DNA from: Sphagnum magellanicum
Taxonomy: Eukaryota; Streptophyta; Sphagnopsida; Sphagnales; Sphagnaceae
Direction of reading: 5' to 3'
Length of the DNA stretch: 64,000 nucleotides
NCBI GenBank assembly: GCA_021904315.1
Contig: CM038920.1
Coordinates: 6,696,001-6,760,000 of the forward strand
Below are positions 24,431-38,400 of the stretch, piece after piece. Every line of letters starts with the position of its first letter. Position 1 is the first letter of the stretch. Made by a program: the position numbers and the translations under genes. The notes under the pieces are model-generated. The model was not told where the DNA came from. It ran no database searches and was given only the letters and a program-made list of their open reading frames with translations.

Positions 24431-26435
24431 ATTATATGGCTGATTTGACTAAGCCCTAGTCATCTTGACCAAGAAATAGTTTTCTTTTTTTTATGAGATG
24501 TCTATATTAATACCAAGTTAAAATCATCACCTTAACCAAATGTGCTAAAAAAAATAACATGTATTTTTCATGCCTCGAGCCTTGACTCAAAATGAACATC
24601 ACCTCCTATCAATGCAAACATTTTAATCAAATTAAACTTTCTAAAAAAATCAGATTCTCTTATAGTGCATGATCCATCCACATAATGGTGGCCAAATCCA
24701 TTTCATGCCAGGAAACAATTTGGCAACATTTCTGCCACTGAAAAAATACACAACTTCATATACCATTGTTGCTCATGATTCCAGCTCATGTGACATGGTA
24801 ACATGATGATGATGATGATGATGATGATAGTCAGGAAATCTAGTTCTTAAACAATCAATGACATGTGATGTGGTAGTCACATATGTTGTAGCATGTTCTA
24901 GACTGGTTCCCTTCAGGAAAGAGAAATTATGTAGCTACTTACCAATTGATGATACTTGTGCAATGGAACAACATCCATGCATGTCCTCCTACTTTCATAG
25001 ACCTGCTGCTGCAGCATCTGCAAATCTTTTTCCTTCACCATTTTGTGTACCATTTGGGTTCTGGTGAGGTTCCTTCTAGTTCCTAGACCATGTCAGAAAA
25101 TCATTTCAGCAAATTATTGCACCATGCAGTCAGTCAGGGAAATTTTCTCTCAAGTTTGACAAAAAAAATAATAATTTATAAGATATATCCAAAGGAGTCC
25201 CACCATTTTTTTTTTTTCTTTTGGGGGTGAATTATGGCCACTTGGTGACAAAAAAAAGTCAAGTGAGACTTATACCAAGGATTTTTGTTTAAAAGAAAAG
25301 CACCAAAGTTGCCAGATTTCAAGGAATTTGTTTTTCTAGGATTGCCCTATTTAGACAATTGTCTCCAAGTCGTGGCCAATAGAGTTCTCCATAAATTCAC
25401 CCTGTTTTTGGGCCTCCTTTCACCCCCCATCCTCTCTTTTGAGTGAGGTCCCCAACGTAAGGAAATTTTATTAAATCTGGGTATGAAATGCTGAAACTCA
25501 GCATTTAATTTACAAGGTCCAAGACTAATTATAGTGGTTGTACAGGTGGGAGCAGTGAAAATATATGTGGAGGCGCTCAGGAAAAAGGAAAGAGGGAGCA
25601 AAACAGGATGAAACTCAGTTTACCACCAAAAAAAAAAGGGTTCTTTTTTGAGTTTCAACCCCAATGAATGCTAATGTAAATTTTTTGCAGGTTTAAAAGA
25701 AATCTCAACCGATTTTGGACCAAACTCAGGGTTTTGGTGCTGTATTTTCCTGACCTTATGGAAAACTCTAAGTGCATCTCCATCAGTGCTCAGTATATCA
25801 CTCTGAATGATAAAATTAAATGTCTAAGTTTGGCTGTTTTTTTAGGCAACCCCACCAATAAAATTATAATTAGAACTGCATATACATGGGAACTACTAAT
25901 AGCAAACCACCTGGACCAATCATTATGATCGACCAATCAGAAATACTGAGCCACAGTGAGGTCCGATTTATTACACTCTTTTTTGGAGGTGCACAAAAAC
26001 TGTGTTGCACCTTTTACCAGCCACGGCAAGCGGCACGAATTTGGCGCAGAAAAACCAATTTCCTGAGCTAAACTGCCACATTTTGACTTTCTCACAACAG
26101 ATTTACTGTCTAGCGTCACAGGCTCTAATATATATCAAAATTCTTAAAATTTTGTACTTTCCTCCTGGACATCTTGTTGGTCATCTTCACACAAAGCAAA
26201 ATTTTGTCATTTTCAGCATGATCTGTCCTCCATGATCTGTCTTTTGTCTAATGGACTCTCTGGTCCCAAACGGACGTAAAATTGTAAACAGTAAACAAAG
26301 AGATCAATCAGCAGGTCTTTATTTATTTATTTATGAATTATTATGTATGATGTTTCCCCTCTTCTATACATGAATGGACTACTTACTACATAAGCATCTT
26401 GGCATCTTTGAGAAAATGGACACCAATTATTTTAT
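24431..26435. other. Gene-free region
   Basis: AT-rich sequence with a GAT microsatellite at about 24806-24829. Open frames are short and unrecognised. No conserved structure was found. Confidence 0.4.
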
Positions 26436-26439
26436 TTTA

Positions 26440-26715
26440 TTTTTTTTCAGAAACTTTGAAATTTTCCGAATTTTTTTTATTCAACAAAAAAATATAATTT
26501 ATTTTTATTTTGGGAAAACACAACACAGCAAGACAGACCCAACCTGAGAAGTGGTTTTTGCACCCCCAAAAGTCAAAACTCATTGGCAGACAGAGCATCC
26601 TTCTGGCAGTAGTTGTTTCACCTGGCACACCCACTATTATTGGGTTTGAACCCAGGACCCCTTGTGTGCTCCCAGAATGTACTATACCAATAAGTCACAC
26701 CTGGGGATCAAAGAA
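26440..26715 (-). mobile_element. Probable tRNA-derived SINE
   Basis: Read on the minus strand, an A-box-like TGGTATAGTAC (26679-26689) is followed 25-30 bp later by GGTTCAAACCC, a perfect match to the RNA polymerase III B box (about 26643-26653). An unrelated body and an A/T-rich tail with AAAATAAAAATAAA follow toward 26440. This order is that of a tRNA-derived SINE. It cannot be an active tRNA, because no acceptor stem or cloverleaf closes around the boxes. Element ends are approximate. Confidence 0.55.
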
Positions 26716-29700
26716 AGTAGTTGGTTCTGTGAACCTATTTAAATGATTACTATGGAATGTTCCATTTTCCACATGGAATCTTCAAAAATAAAATAATTAT
26801 GCAACAGGGAGATGTTGAACTTGCCATGATACTAAAGTGTTCACATTAGTAGTCTTGATAATTGGTTGTTGGGAGACTAGCCTGAGCCTGAGTTTGTTCC
26901 TCTGCAAATACAAGTTCTGACAAAGTCTTCCAACAACCAATTGAGCCTACCCCCAGCTTGTTATATTTAGGTTACCATAGTACCTTGGCCATTTCAACAC
27001 ATGTCTGTCAAACAATTAATTAATTCATTTTGAAATTTTCATTTCAACACATGGAATATTCCTACATATTCACTATTTTTCTTCTTCCCAATATTTTTTT
27101 TATTTTGGAAGAAATAATGTTTGAAAATCTCAACATTTCTGAAAATAATATAATTAGTGTCGAATTGGACAAGGTACTAGGGTAGTCTAATGAACACAAG
27201 TTGTGGAGTTCTACCAATGAAATGGAGAGCTTTCTAAATGGTAATGTGATACTATAGTCCTCCTCAATGCACAAGCAAATAGAGGTTTTGAATTTGGCTA
27301 GTAAAAGCTTTTGATAAAAATAATTACTTAATCCCATGTATGCATCATACCTTAGAACAATTAAATTTCACCCACATTCAATTTCACCCAATTGATGAAC
27401 CCTTGGCATTGGCATATTTGGTTATCCTTACACAAACATTCTCTAGATTACACATAGACATCATAAACATCATGAAAAATTCCAAAGAGATGTACATTTC
27501 AAGCACAAAACATGATTTGGGATCAAAAGAAAATGTCATTAAATTAGTGAACAATCAACTATGTAGTGGTTGTAATCTCAAGCTCACAACTTGCAGTTAA
27601 GGCAAGCCAGAATTTTGAAGTCCAAAGCTTATTCAAAATAAGCTTCGGACTTGCTCAAGTTAAGCTGTCAAGGGAACTATGGAGTCAAGAGGAAGGATTT
27701 GCAAAACCCCAAACACTTTCTCTATTATGATACTATGATCCTTGGTATTTTCAAGGAGTCCAACTCCCACACAACTAGAAGCTGTTTTGGAGAGGCGATC
27801 TCATGTAGCCTATTTGGAACATGCCTTACTTTATACATTTGGAAATGGGTTTTGATGAGATTTGTCCACTTTTTTTTGTTATGGTACTGAATCAAACAAT
27901 ATAGATTTGAATAATGATAGAGTGTGAATATTTAAGAAAATTTGGATGTTTTGGTTTAATGGATCTGCCCAATTGGGAAGTGGGATCTCTCAAGACTTAT
28001 AGAAATAATGGAAGTTTGTAGTGCCTTTTACAAGGGTTGGGTTTGTGATGTATTTATGATGAGTCAAAACTACAAGTGGATTCAACTCACATTTAATAGG
28101 TATCTCAATTCATAATTGGGGTATTAGCCTAGTTGGGGTATTAGCCTATGTCAAAAATGGTGATCAAGAGTTTGAGGAATAAAATTTTCGTGCAACCAAT
28201 GAAAGGGTTGAACATGCACTAAGGAGGTTTTTCCTTTTTTTTTTTTTTCCCTTTCTTTTTCTTTTGGGAGTGGGGGAGGGGTGTGTAGGGTTGAGATTTT
28301 TTATTTTTTTGGGGTTGTTTCCATTGTTGGAAGATTTTAGGATTTAGGTAGGTTCAAGTTTAGGTAATAAGTCAGGTACTTTGGACTAAAGGTTTCAATT
28401 CTTGTTGACACCATCATTGGAACCTAACCAAGACCTCCTAGAGCCCCCAACCATATCTTCATGGTTGAAAGGTGCAAGATTTATAAGAGCTTCAATTTAT
28501 AATCATTTTGACTAAATACCCATTGCAATAGACCTTCTTGAACCCCAATGGCTTTGGGGAGGATAGATCCCAAACTGTTAAGCATGTAAATAAGTGGTTG
28601 GTAATTAAGGTGTTGTTGTTATGTTTAACAATGGGCATGAACTATGGGTGTATACTTTGCTTTCTTACTCATTAGTTAAGTTTCAAAATTTTCTTGGGAA
28701 AAATTTATAACCCAACTATATAAGTTTTCATTCCCATTATAAAAATGTAAAAGAACGCAAGGTTTTCCACAATCCCTTTATCCCCATCCCACACACATTC
28801 TTGTAATGAATGTTTTTTTTTGTTATTATAAATAAATAAATAAAAAGGAAAGACATGCACAAATTAGGATAATGGACACCATCCATGTTAATCACATGTC
28901 AAAAGAATTTACAATTCACCACTTGCATCACTAATAAATCAAACCAAAAAAAAAAAGAAGTGTCATCACCTTTTGCTTTAGGGAAATGGCATGTAAATAA
29001 TGTCAAGACCTTTTACTTCAATGAAATGGCATCAAGATATAGTTTCACCACCTTTTTCCTCAATGACCTCCTCCCTTTCCTACAAACAAAAATCTAAACC
29101 TCTTGAGTGCATGTAGCCTTCCCTCGTTGGCTAAACATAATTTCCACTCCTAAATGTGTTCCTCATCATTTTCCACCTAAGCTAATGCCAATGGTTGGGG
29201 ATAAGAGTGGCCCTCACTCATCCACTATCCAATTGAATTAATTTGGTTAAATTCATTCATGTGAGTACTTATTGTGAATCAGATTCATTAGTTGGTGGTG
29301 CTTCCCAAGTTCAAGTTTTTTTTCCGAAATGAACCATTTGATTGACCCATCCCAAAAGAAAAAAAACCTCACACTTTGGAGGCCTTCCAATATAGAAATT
29401 TTCATTGCAATGTGAATTGAAATTGAAAACAAACAAAAGAAAATTAACAATAAAACCCCCACACCCTCTTCCCCGATCCCTTAAAGGAAAAAAAAAAATC
29501 CTCAACTTACAAGAAATATACACAAAGAATAAATAATTTATCAATTGGGGATATTTACTAAAAAGAATCACAATTTTTGGGGCTCCTTGATATAAAAAAA
29601 TTTATTCCAATGCAAAATGAAAGGGACAATAAACATTAATGTACTCACATGAGAGCATTAGTAAACATTAATGTATTATTGTCATTGAAAAAAGGAAGGG

Positions 29701-31540
29701 AACCAATTATTTCTAATTGCAAAACCTAATCAATAAAAATAGATGAACACAATTTGAAGAAACAAGGAAAACATTGATATTAATAAGGTTGCAAGAAATT
29801 TATATCTAAATGTAAGTTACATATCTATCAAAGTTTGAATTTGTGTTTCAATTCCTTTGTTTAATTTTGTGCCTTTGCCTTACTCTAGGCTCATCATGCT
29901 ATGTTTTACAAGTAGTGTTGTGATAATATTTGGTTCACATGGTTATATGGAGGGGTTTAGATTTTTGAGTTCTATGACCCAAACATGAGTTGACACCTTT
30001 TGGTTGGAACTAGCACAAGAATTGGATAGTGTAACTACTCTTTTGTTAGATCTGAAATTCAAACTAAAATCATGAAAATTGATTCTTAAACATAAGGTCA
30101 AGATCTTTAGGTAAGAAATTTTTTTATTTTTTTAAAAGTTGATAAGTAGGCTAAACTTTATAATTTGATATTCATTTGAATTAATTGTTGAACTTCATAC
30201 CTATGTTTTAATTTGTTATAAAACTTTGTTATAAAATATATTACATTAGGGGGTGTGTAGTGCACCTGGACACAAACCCATTTTTTGAATCAAGCCTCAA
30301 AGTTTTTGAATTTGAAATGTACTATAATCAAAATTGAAAGGTTTAGAAGTTGGAAAAAATGAGGTTAAAACCTCACTCAAAGAACCTCCAAATCAGTCTT
30401 ATAGCATGTCAAAATCAAGATTGGAGGTTCTATTGAAAAGGAATAATAAAAAAACACTTAAAAATAAAAACCACACAACATTATTCGCAATCTTAAAGCT
30501 AAAATTAGGACATGTGTTCTCCTTGTGAATCAAATTTGGCATTTGACACAATTGATTTTTCATTGAAAGCATGGTGATGAAAACACCCATGACTATATGA
30601 AATGTCAATTATATGTGAGATGACTTTAGACAACATGTATAACAAAGCATACCCAACATTCCCACAAGAGATAATGCAAAACCCTTTGACACAATCAACA
30701 AAAGGAGCTAGTTATCTTAAATAATAGAAAGAATAAGCAAATAATTGTGTAATGTCTTTGCCATTTACAATTTATATATATATGAAAGTTCAACTTTTGG
30801 CAAAAACATATGGGATAAAAGTGTGATGCTATTAAAAACACATTAGGGACAACAAAAAAAAATCCCCCATCCCCATCACCAAAAAACTCAAAAAGAAAAA
30901 CTTGGGCCTTCTTAATGCATCTCAAGCCTTCTCATTATATGCATCAAAATTATGATGTTGAAACTATTTGTCATGACTATTTTCAACGCGAACTTATACC
31001 ATTCCCAAACTATGTGGGTACCTATTACAATAGGTTCAAACTAAAAACTTTTGGTATTGGATTACAACTTTTCATCTAGATGCATGCATTTTTATAGAAC
31101 ATGCCTTTGCATCATATGCACATATAAAATTTTGAATGTCACTCACACGTTGGCTCAAGTTGGAGCCAAACTTTTTTATGCCCAAATCCTACACCAATGT
31201 TTAGTCTCTTCCCTATGGACAAAGCCAATAATACATCTAGTCATATGGAAGAAGTTTGTTTGAACTACCAACACTTCACCATGCCATGATTATCTTTAGT
31301 GGGGATCACAAACCATAGTCATATTGAAAGCTTTTATTTGGGTAATACTTAATAAGTAACATTTTTCAATTCATGGTTGTGAACAAAACCTTTTATTTCA
31401 ATTTAAACAAGTTTTTCAATTAATGAAACTTCAAACACAAATTTTAATTGATTTTTAAAAATATGATGAAACTTGTTGATTGATTCTAAGTTGAGGTTTT
31501 CAAGTTCTTAAACCTTTAGGATAAATATGCTAATGAACAA
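26716..31540. other. Gene-free AT-rich region
   Basis: Short open frames on both strands (for example 27340-27600 and 27651-27890) match no known family. A small imperfect hairpin built on ACATTAATGT lies at 29625-29683. No RNA gene or mobile-element coding relic was recognised. Confidence 0.4.
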
Positions 31541-31542
31541 TG

Positions 31543-31625
31543 ATTTGAGAATGTGCATTCACTTTCCCATCTTAAAACCTAAAACCTAAAACCATTGATG
31601 GGAGAATGAATGCACATTTTCAAAT
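31543..31625. repeat. 29-bp near-perfect inverted repeat (hairpin)
   Basis: The arms 31543-31571 and 31597-31625 are reverse complements at 26 of 29 positions. Of the three differences, two would be G-U pairs in RNA. The 25-bp loop holds three AAAACCT-type units. It could be a small MITE, or a small-RNA precursor if transcribed. Confidence 0.75.
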
Positions 31626-32156
31626 AGGTTTTAGGTTTGAAGAAACTCCTATTTTGTTCCATCTAGCCCTTAAATCACATCCTTGAAAATTACTAGTAGA
31701 TTGAAGATTAGAAATGGTAGGTGCAAATTCTACTCTAATTTGCTCTCTACCCACTAACAAACATTATTGATTATGCACACAATTGCACTTAATTCATATA
31801 CCATTTGTTGTTCCAAACAATTTAAGGTAATTTTTCAGATCTTGTATTCATACATTCATCTGATTACAATACATTACTATTTCATTATTTTTCAAATCTT
31901 AGATTATTCCTAATAATCAAAATATGTGGTCATATATGGATTATTACAATTAAAATAACACAAATAGATTCAAGGTTCACATTTTATTTTATGTTTCTTC
32001 ACAAATGTGTTATTTAAAAAAAAATTAGAATTGAAAAATATCAAACATCTATAGTATTAAAATGTAGAAGGGTGAAAACAAGAAAAAAGGAACTAACTAA
32101 TTTGTGGACAATCCTTAAAAATTATTTTTTGAAAATTTGAAAAATCACCAATGGAA

Positions 32157-32223
<67 letters not shown>

Positions 32224-33975
32224 ATTTATTTATTTATTTTTGAAATAATTTTTTATATTTCAAATTTGCAACTACAATTTTTTCATGAAAATTCACCATG
32301 TTTCAATAGTCCTTTTATATGTTTAAAGCACTCAAGAAAAGCATGTGAACAAGTGGTTTTTTAATATCAAAAGTCTTTTTCCCTTATCAAATGTTCACTT
32401 AATTGTTTCAAATTTTTTGTGAACTTTAATATATTCCACAATAAAGGATCCATGTGTTCAAAACATTCAAAAAATAAAAATACATATACCTTTTTAGATT
32501 TTAATACTCAAATGTCCTTTTACACTATTATAATTTTGAATTTGTAATCATGGTTCAAAGTAAAGTTATAGATTTGACTATAATGTAAGGTTTGATGTTA
32601 ATAAAATTAAGTTTTTATCATGTTATATGTCATATTTGGCCTCAAATTTTATATTCAATTTTAAAAACTATGTGAAAAATGCAATATAAATTAATAGAAA
32701 ACTACCATGTGGAAAATGCAGTCCTTCAAAAGGACTTTAACCTTGGTGCGACTAACTCCTTTTTTCATGCTTTCACCCAAAAATCAATATTGAAAACATG
32801 AAAATTTGCAGTCCACAACTTAGTAGAACCCTAAAACTACATATAATGTCTTTATCATTATTCTTTAGCCACTTTTTAAAATCTTTCTATGTGTGTGTAA
32901 TAATCCCTTAACCCAATCACAAGCAAGAACTAAACCTAAGTCCAAGTTCCCTTCGAAAGTAATTTGAAAATCAAAATTAAATAAGTGTCTTAATATGGTT
33001 TTATTGAATATCAATCATATACCTAGTAATATGAGACATAAAATAAAGACACACAATTGCACACAAAACACCTATTAACAACCAACACATAAAACACAAG
33101 ACAAATGAGACACATCAAATACAATAAACATCAAGTATCTAAAAGACACAAAAACAACACACATGAAACTTAACATTTGACAAACACAAGACAAAGGAAT
33201 CACACATAATAAACACACATGAAACCTCACATTTACACACACATGACATTCTATTCACATGTCAAATATAATAAATAATAGACTTCTAATAAACGTAGAA
33301 GTAGTAAACACAAACATCGACAGATAAGCATTAGACACAAACACAACAAATTTTGAAGAAACAAAAAACACATATCAATGAGAAATAGAAAGACATGAAC
33401 TAATAGATTGAAAACATTAAAAACACAAACTACAAATGACATAGGCATCAATAAAAAGTAAACAAGATAAACACAAATTACATAGGCACCCACAAAAGAT
33501 ACATAAAATAGACACAAATAACATTTTAGATTCTAAACATAGACACATGTGTAAACAATAAAAAAAAATACAAGCATCGAAGCAAGACACGAAGAAATTG
33601 TTAGCCCCTTGATAATGTGGAATCATGGATGAATTTGTTCAAAATCTTAAACCTTAACAAATGGTTCAATTCATTGTCTTCAACTTGTCAATAGAGCATG
33701 GACAAGCCCATTAGTCACCAATCATTTACACAAAGGAAACAAAATAACATTAAAAGGTTTAGTTTAAGTTTAAGAATTCTGTAGAATCAACTTCATCATA
33801 GAATTCACATTACTACAAATCATGGTTATTTAAAAGGCTCAAGTTGACTAATTTGTCATTTTGACTAATGGACATGTACATTTTGATTAAAGGTCATGGA
33901 CTTGAATGACACATATATTGTTTAATTGATTAATTTGATTATAATGGTCAAGTAAATGCATATAGTCAAGCTGTA
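31626..33975. other. AT- and ACA-rich gene-free region
   Basis: Holds a (TA)n tract at 32160-32220 and, at about 33040-33560, a low-complexity stretch dominated on the + strand by ACA/AACAC words (AAACACACATGAAACCTCAC and variants). The minus-strand open frames over this stretch (33251-33626) are Leu/Phe/Cys/Val-rich by-products of that composition, not genes. Confidence 0.55.
32160..32220. repeat. (TA)30 microsatellite
   Basis: An uninterrupted TA dinucleotide tract of about 61 bp. Self-complementary, so it can extrude a cruciform and is likely length-variable. Confidence 0.97.
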
Positions 33976-34185
33976 CAACTTTAATCAAAATGACCAATCA
34001 TCTTTAATCAAGTTGAACATTTAATAAAAATGGCCAATCATCTTTCGTCAAAATGACCAATAATCTTTAGTGAAGTGAAACATTTAATCAAGATGGCCAA
34101 TGATATTTAAACAAAATGATTAATGATTTATAATCAAATGAAACATTTAATCAAGATGACGAATAATTTTTAATCAAATGTGACA
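33976..34185. repeat. 63-bp tandem repeat with two-part internal structure
   Basis: TGRCCAATNATC-type motifs begin at 33991, 34031, 34054, 34094, 34118 and 34157, alternating 40- and 23/24-bp steps. The true unit is therefore 63-64 bp, about three copies, each holding two related half-units joined by TTTAATCAA. Confidence 0.85.
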
Positions 34186-34194
34186 TGGTCTACT

Positions 34195-34400
34195 ACCCTA
34201 TGTATCTACCTTTTATTTAGTCACCCACCTATTTATTTGGCTAGTTACTTACCTACCTATTACTTACTTACCTACCTACTTGTTTATTTACCTATACCTT
34301 TTCACATACCTACTTACCTACTCACCTACATGCATATTACCTATGTCAAACCTATTGACCCACTTACCTACTTAAGTTTAACCATTAGGTGTAACCCATT
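34195..34400. repeat. TACC/TACT tetramer-rich tract
   Basis: Dense TACCTACC, TACTTACC and ACCTACTT words. These are the reverse complement of the GTAGGTAA words in the 77-bp array at 24.2 kb, so the two arrays share ancestry or mechanism but lie in opposite orientation. Confidence 0.7.
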
Positions 34401-34415
34401 AGGCTTGCCCAAAAG

Positions 34416-35010
34416 TTAACCAAATTTTAACAATGGTTGGAAACTTGTGTTTTTCTTTGCACGACTAAGATAATGCAAATTTGTAACTTTTTGCACCAAG
34501 AAGATTTGATTGTCAAAATCCAAAAGTTCCCTTGACAAAATGTCCATGTATGTGTTTATAATTGTTGTTTTGATGTGAAAAAAACCTTCAAAATCAACTT
34601 GTGAATGAAGATCAAAAGCCATTTTAACCCTATTAAACATCAATAACTTGTTTGCTTCCATCAATAAAGGCAACAATAAATTTTCATCATATTTAGTAAC
34701 CAGAATAATAACATTTTCATGACCCAAATACATGTATCTAACCACATGCTTTTAAACCTTGGATTGAACATAAGAGCCAACACATTATGACCTTTTTTTC
34801 TTGTCAAATGCATATAGAAAAGAAATGAAAGGAAGGAGAACCTTTAGAATCTGTTGTTTTATTCGAACCATGAGCTCCTTCAACTCATAATCAAATACAT
34901 CTTCTTTAAAAAAGCTATCATGAATAGGTTGGAAGGCCAATTCTTCATGAATGTTTTAGCAAGTTGATATGACAAACTATAAGGCATCTAAATAAACAAC
35001 TGGTGTCCAT
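34416..35010 (-). pseudogene. hAT-type transposase relic, central region
   Basis: The minus-strand frame 34745-34416 reads GHENVIILVTKYDENLLLPL and then FDLHSQVD, and just upstream in a shifted frame (34740-34790) comes HNVLALMFNPRFKSMW. The order LALM-DPRFKS, then a YDE-LLLPLL segment, is what I know from the middle of plant hAT transposases. At least one frameshift separates the pieces, and neither the BED finger nor the dimerisation domain was found in frame. The call rests on motif memory only. Confidence 0.5.
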
Positions 35011-38000
35011 GACCCTAGTTCAAAACATAACAAAAAACAATTGGCGACAAAACTTTCACAATTAATTCACAAACAACCCACATTTTGGGAAAAGTTTTTT
35101 GACTTTATAATGCCATAGACTGGTTGTTGTAGCATGATGCAATGGCATTCTGAAAAATTAAAACATCTTGAAATAACAATACATGATTTGCAAATCTACA
35201 ATCAACAATAAAAAAATATAATTAAAACACCCTTGAACCACATGAAGTGCATTTTGGTTCTAAAATAATAAAAAATAAAAGTAAAGTAAATCCTTTATAT
35301 CATCTTCAAGGGTGTGTTCAATTTTTTGAAGCATCATCAAAAACTTCTAGATTTTCTAATTCCCCACCTTCACAAGTAGTTAGCACATTACCAATATTAT
35401 TGTTGTTATATTCAACAAAAGTTAAAAGGATTTCCTCATCAAAACTAATATCATGAACATTCATGATGTACATGATAAAAAATGAAAAAGAATCCTTCAC
35501 AAGTTCAACAAAAAACCAACACAAGAAAAAAACAAAAAAGAAATGATCTATTCACAAATATACTTAAACCTTAAACTCAACAACAACAAAACTAATGTGA
35601 CAAGGAAAGATAGGTTTAGGGTTTAAGGTTTAGATAGTAGAATTCCATGAGAAGAATAGAAGGTTGAGCTTCTTGAAGACCTTTCCCCATTCACGCAACT
35701 TCACACCTATGAATAGAAACTAAAAAGATGAAATGCAAAACAAAAAAAAATTAATTTTGTGGCTTGGAAAAACTTGATGGAGTAGACGAGTAGACAGAAC
35801 AATTGTCAAAAGTAAGAAAGTAGAAAATACTTCCCCCCTTGTTGCTTCACATATGTACCTTTGAGCAAAACTTGCAACAAGGGGCAAAACAAGTGAAACA
35901 ATGAAACACAATAAACAACAAAATTTCAAGATCAAAGACCAAAAACATTGTTGATTGTCAATAGTCACCACAAATATGAAACCTTTATTCTCCCCCACCA
36001 TTGCAACTTTGATAAAATTCCTACAAAATAAAAATGATAATGCAAAAGATGAAAAAAAACTAAAATGATTAATGCAAAGGAAATTATTTGTTGTTTCACA
36101 CATTTCACCGAAACAAACAACAATTTTGCATGTTCACCAAAAATGCAAACAAAAACAAATGTTGAAAGTGACTTTCAAAACCAAATACTTTTTTGTAATT
36201 CACTAGGTTTTGCATTTGCCATGCTCCTTTGAAAAAACTTGATTCCTTCTAAGAAACTCCACTAGCTAGTAGGTTGCATTCATAGATTCAACAACACATT
36301 GCAAGGAAGCTCCAAATGAATGTTGCAAAGGCAAAAAATGATTGTGAAAAATGAAAGAAACTTGCACAATGTAAATTGTAAACACAACTTAGAAACTACA
36401 AAACCCAAAACCTTAACCCTAACTATATTAATTGGGTATAAGTCAGATATTAAAAGGGTATAAATTGGGTTTTTGGTAGATACCTTCTACATTTACTTCC
36501 CTTGGGTCGAGTCCAATTATAAATATTCGAAATTATAAAAAATTTGGATACAAAGTGGGGTCATGTTTTTAAAAAAAACAACACCTAGCAATCATATATC
36601 TATATTATTTAATATTCAACAATTAGTCAAATACTTGTCAAGCATGAATTCAAAGCATCTAGGTAGGCCTTCACTTGGAACCCATATAACCATTTGGGTT
36701 TAAATGAACAAAAGATAAAATCTCCCAAAGTGAGGGGATATGTTTACCACTTGCGAACATATATATTTCCTTGCGCAATTGAAATGCATCTTATATTTGG
36801 ACATGCCAAAGTTCATACACAAATAATATTTGTCCCATTACTAAATGATGTAAACTTTATTCCAAACAATTCCATAAGCATAATTTGTCCTTGAGGAAAT
36901 GAAAAAGTGAGGATTATGATGAATGATTACCCATTACAAAACAAACAAAAAAATGAATAAGGGATATATTTTGGCATAGGAAAGTTTTGAAGCCCATGGA
37001 TGAACACAAAATAACATCTTTGAATGGAAGGTTTTAAAACCTCAACAACAAGTTTTAAAAACTAGTCATTCAACTTTAAGGTATTTATGAATGCTTACCA
37101 AGGTGACAATGGGCGTTCACTCACCCATGCATGTTCAATGATGGGTACTTCTACCATAGTTTTAATCTTATACAAAATACCTTCAAAAGAACAAATCTAA
37201 ACACCACACACAACCCAAGGTCAAAGATTATGCAATACCAGTGTTGTATGAACATTTAAAAAGACCCACTTGACTATGAAAATATTCCTTGCCTACCTTG
37301 AAAACAAAAACTTGTGTAAGGAAAGATTGTAACACAAGAACTTGGTGTTCCTTTTCAAATTTTTTTTAGCTAGAAGCCCAATTTTTCAAAGAGAAATTCC
37401 ATTGTGTAAATGTTGTCTACTTAACACTACAAGTCTTGTTTAAATGCGTTTTGAACGGAAACATAGTGGTAATGAATTATAACAAAGAACAAAGTTCCTT
37501 GTGCATAACTTTTTAAGAAAGGAAACAAAAGGCAAAAGTAATGTAGCTTTATGTGCATAATGCCCTTGGGAAAGGTTGTTATCAGAATTAGGGCTATGCA
37601 AGGGGGATATTCTAGTAACACCATCCTCCTAAGGCCTTACCCACCATATAATCAAGCCTATTAAGGATCTTCATCAAACATTTGAAGCCTCATTGATTCA
37701 AGTGTCTTGGTGTTTGTGCACAAAAAATGTTTCAAAAGATAACAAAAGTTTGGAGTTTCCAAGGATTCCATGTTTTTTGGTTTGGATTAGTGCAACTATT
37801 TTATGAACACTAAGTACATTACACTTTGTTTATTTCTTCAAAGTTTTTGGTTATCTTTTTTTATTGAATTGTTCTAGTTATGGTATTGCACAAATTTTAG
37901 TTTCACACATAAGTTTTAGCTTCTTGCATGGATTTTGGCTTCAAAAGGTTCTAGGTTTGAACAAATTTCATTTACCTTTGTGTTTGCACATTTGCAAGTT

Positions 38001-38089
38001 TGGTGTTTGCATTACTTTTTGTCTTCTTTACATAGTTCATGGTGTTTTTCATGCTTTGGAGTCTCAATTTTTGCTAATGTTGCTGAGCG
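35011..38089. other. Gene-free AT-rich region, possible further hAT debris
   Basis: Minus-strand frames at 35318-35524 and 35720-36103 may belong to the same decayed element as the hAT relic next door, but no diagnostic motif is visible. Nothing else was recognised. Confidence 0.35.
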
Positions 38090-38400
38090 TCTTTTTTGTG
38101 CTCAAAAGTTTGGATTCTTGTTGATGTTGTTGAATATGTCTTTTGCACTTTAGAGTTTAGATTCTTGTTGATGTTGTTGAACATATTTTTTGTGCTCTGG
38201 AGTTTGGATTTTAATTAATGTTGTTGATGATGTTTTGTAACTCTTATGGGTATCTAATGATGTCGTTACAACTCTTGTGAGTAACTGATGATGTTATTGG
38301 AACTTTTGTGGGAAGCTGATGATGTTCCAACTTTTGTGAATAATTAATGTTGTTATTATAGTTCTTTTGGGAAGTTGATGGTGTTGTTGCCGCTCATGAG
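38090..38400. repeat. 47-48-bp tandem repeats rich in GTTGATGTTGTTGA
   Basis: AGTTTGGATTCTTGTTGATG and close variants begin near 38107, 38154 and 38202 (47-48 bp apart). From about 38230 the array continues as a shorter, more diverged repeat containing GATGATGTT and AACTCTTGTG. Confidence 0.8.

Noticed and set aside
29625-29683. Short hairpin built on ACATTAATGT
   Set aside because: The arms are short, AT-rich and imperfect, and the core is self-palindromic, so chance is likely.
33251-33626. Minus-strand hydrophobic open frames
   Set aside because: They are Leu/Phe/Val/Cys-rich translations of an ACA-rich low-complexity stretch and have no conserved motif.
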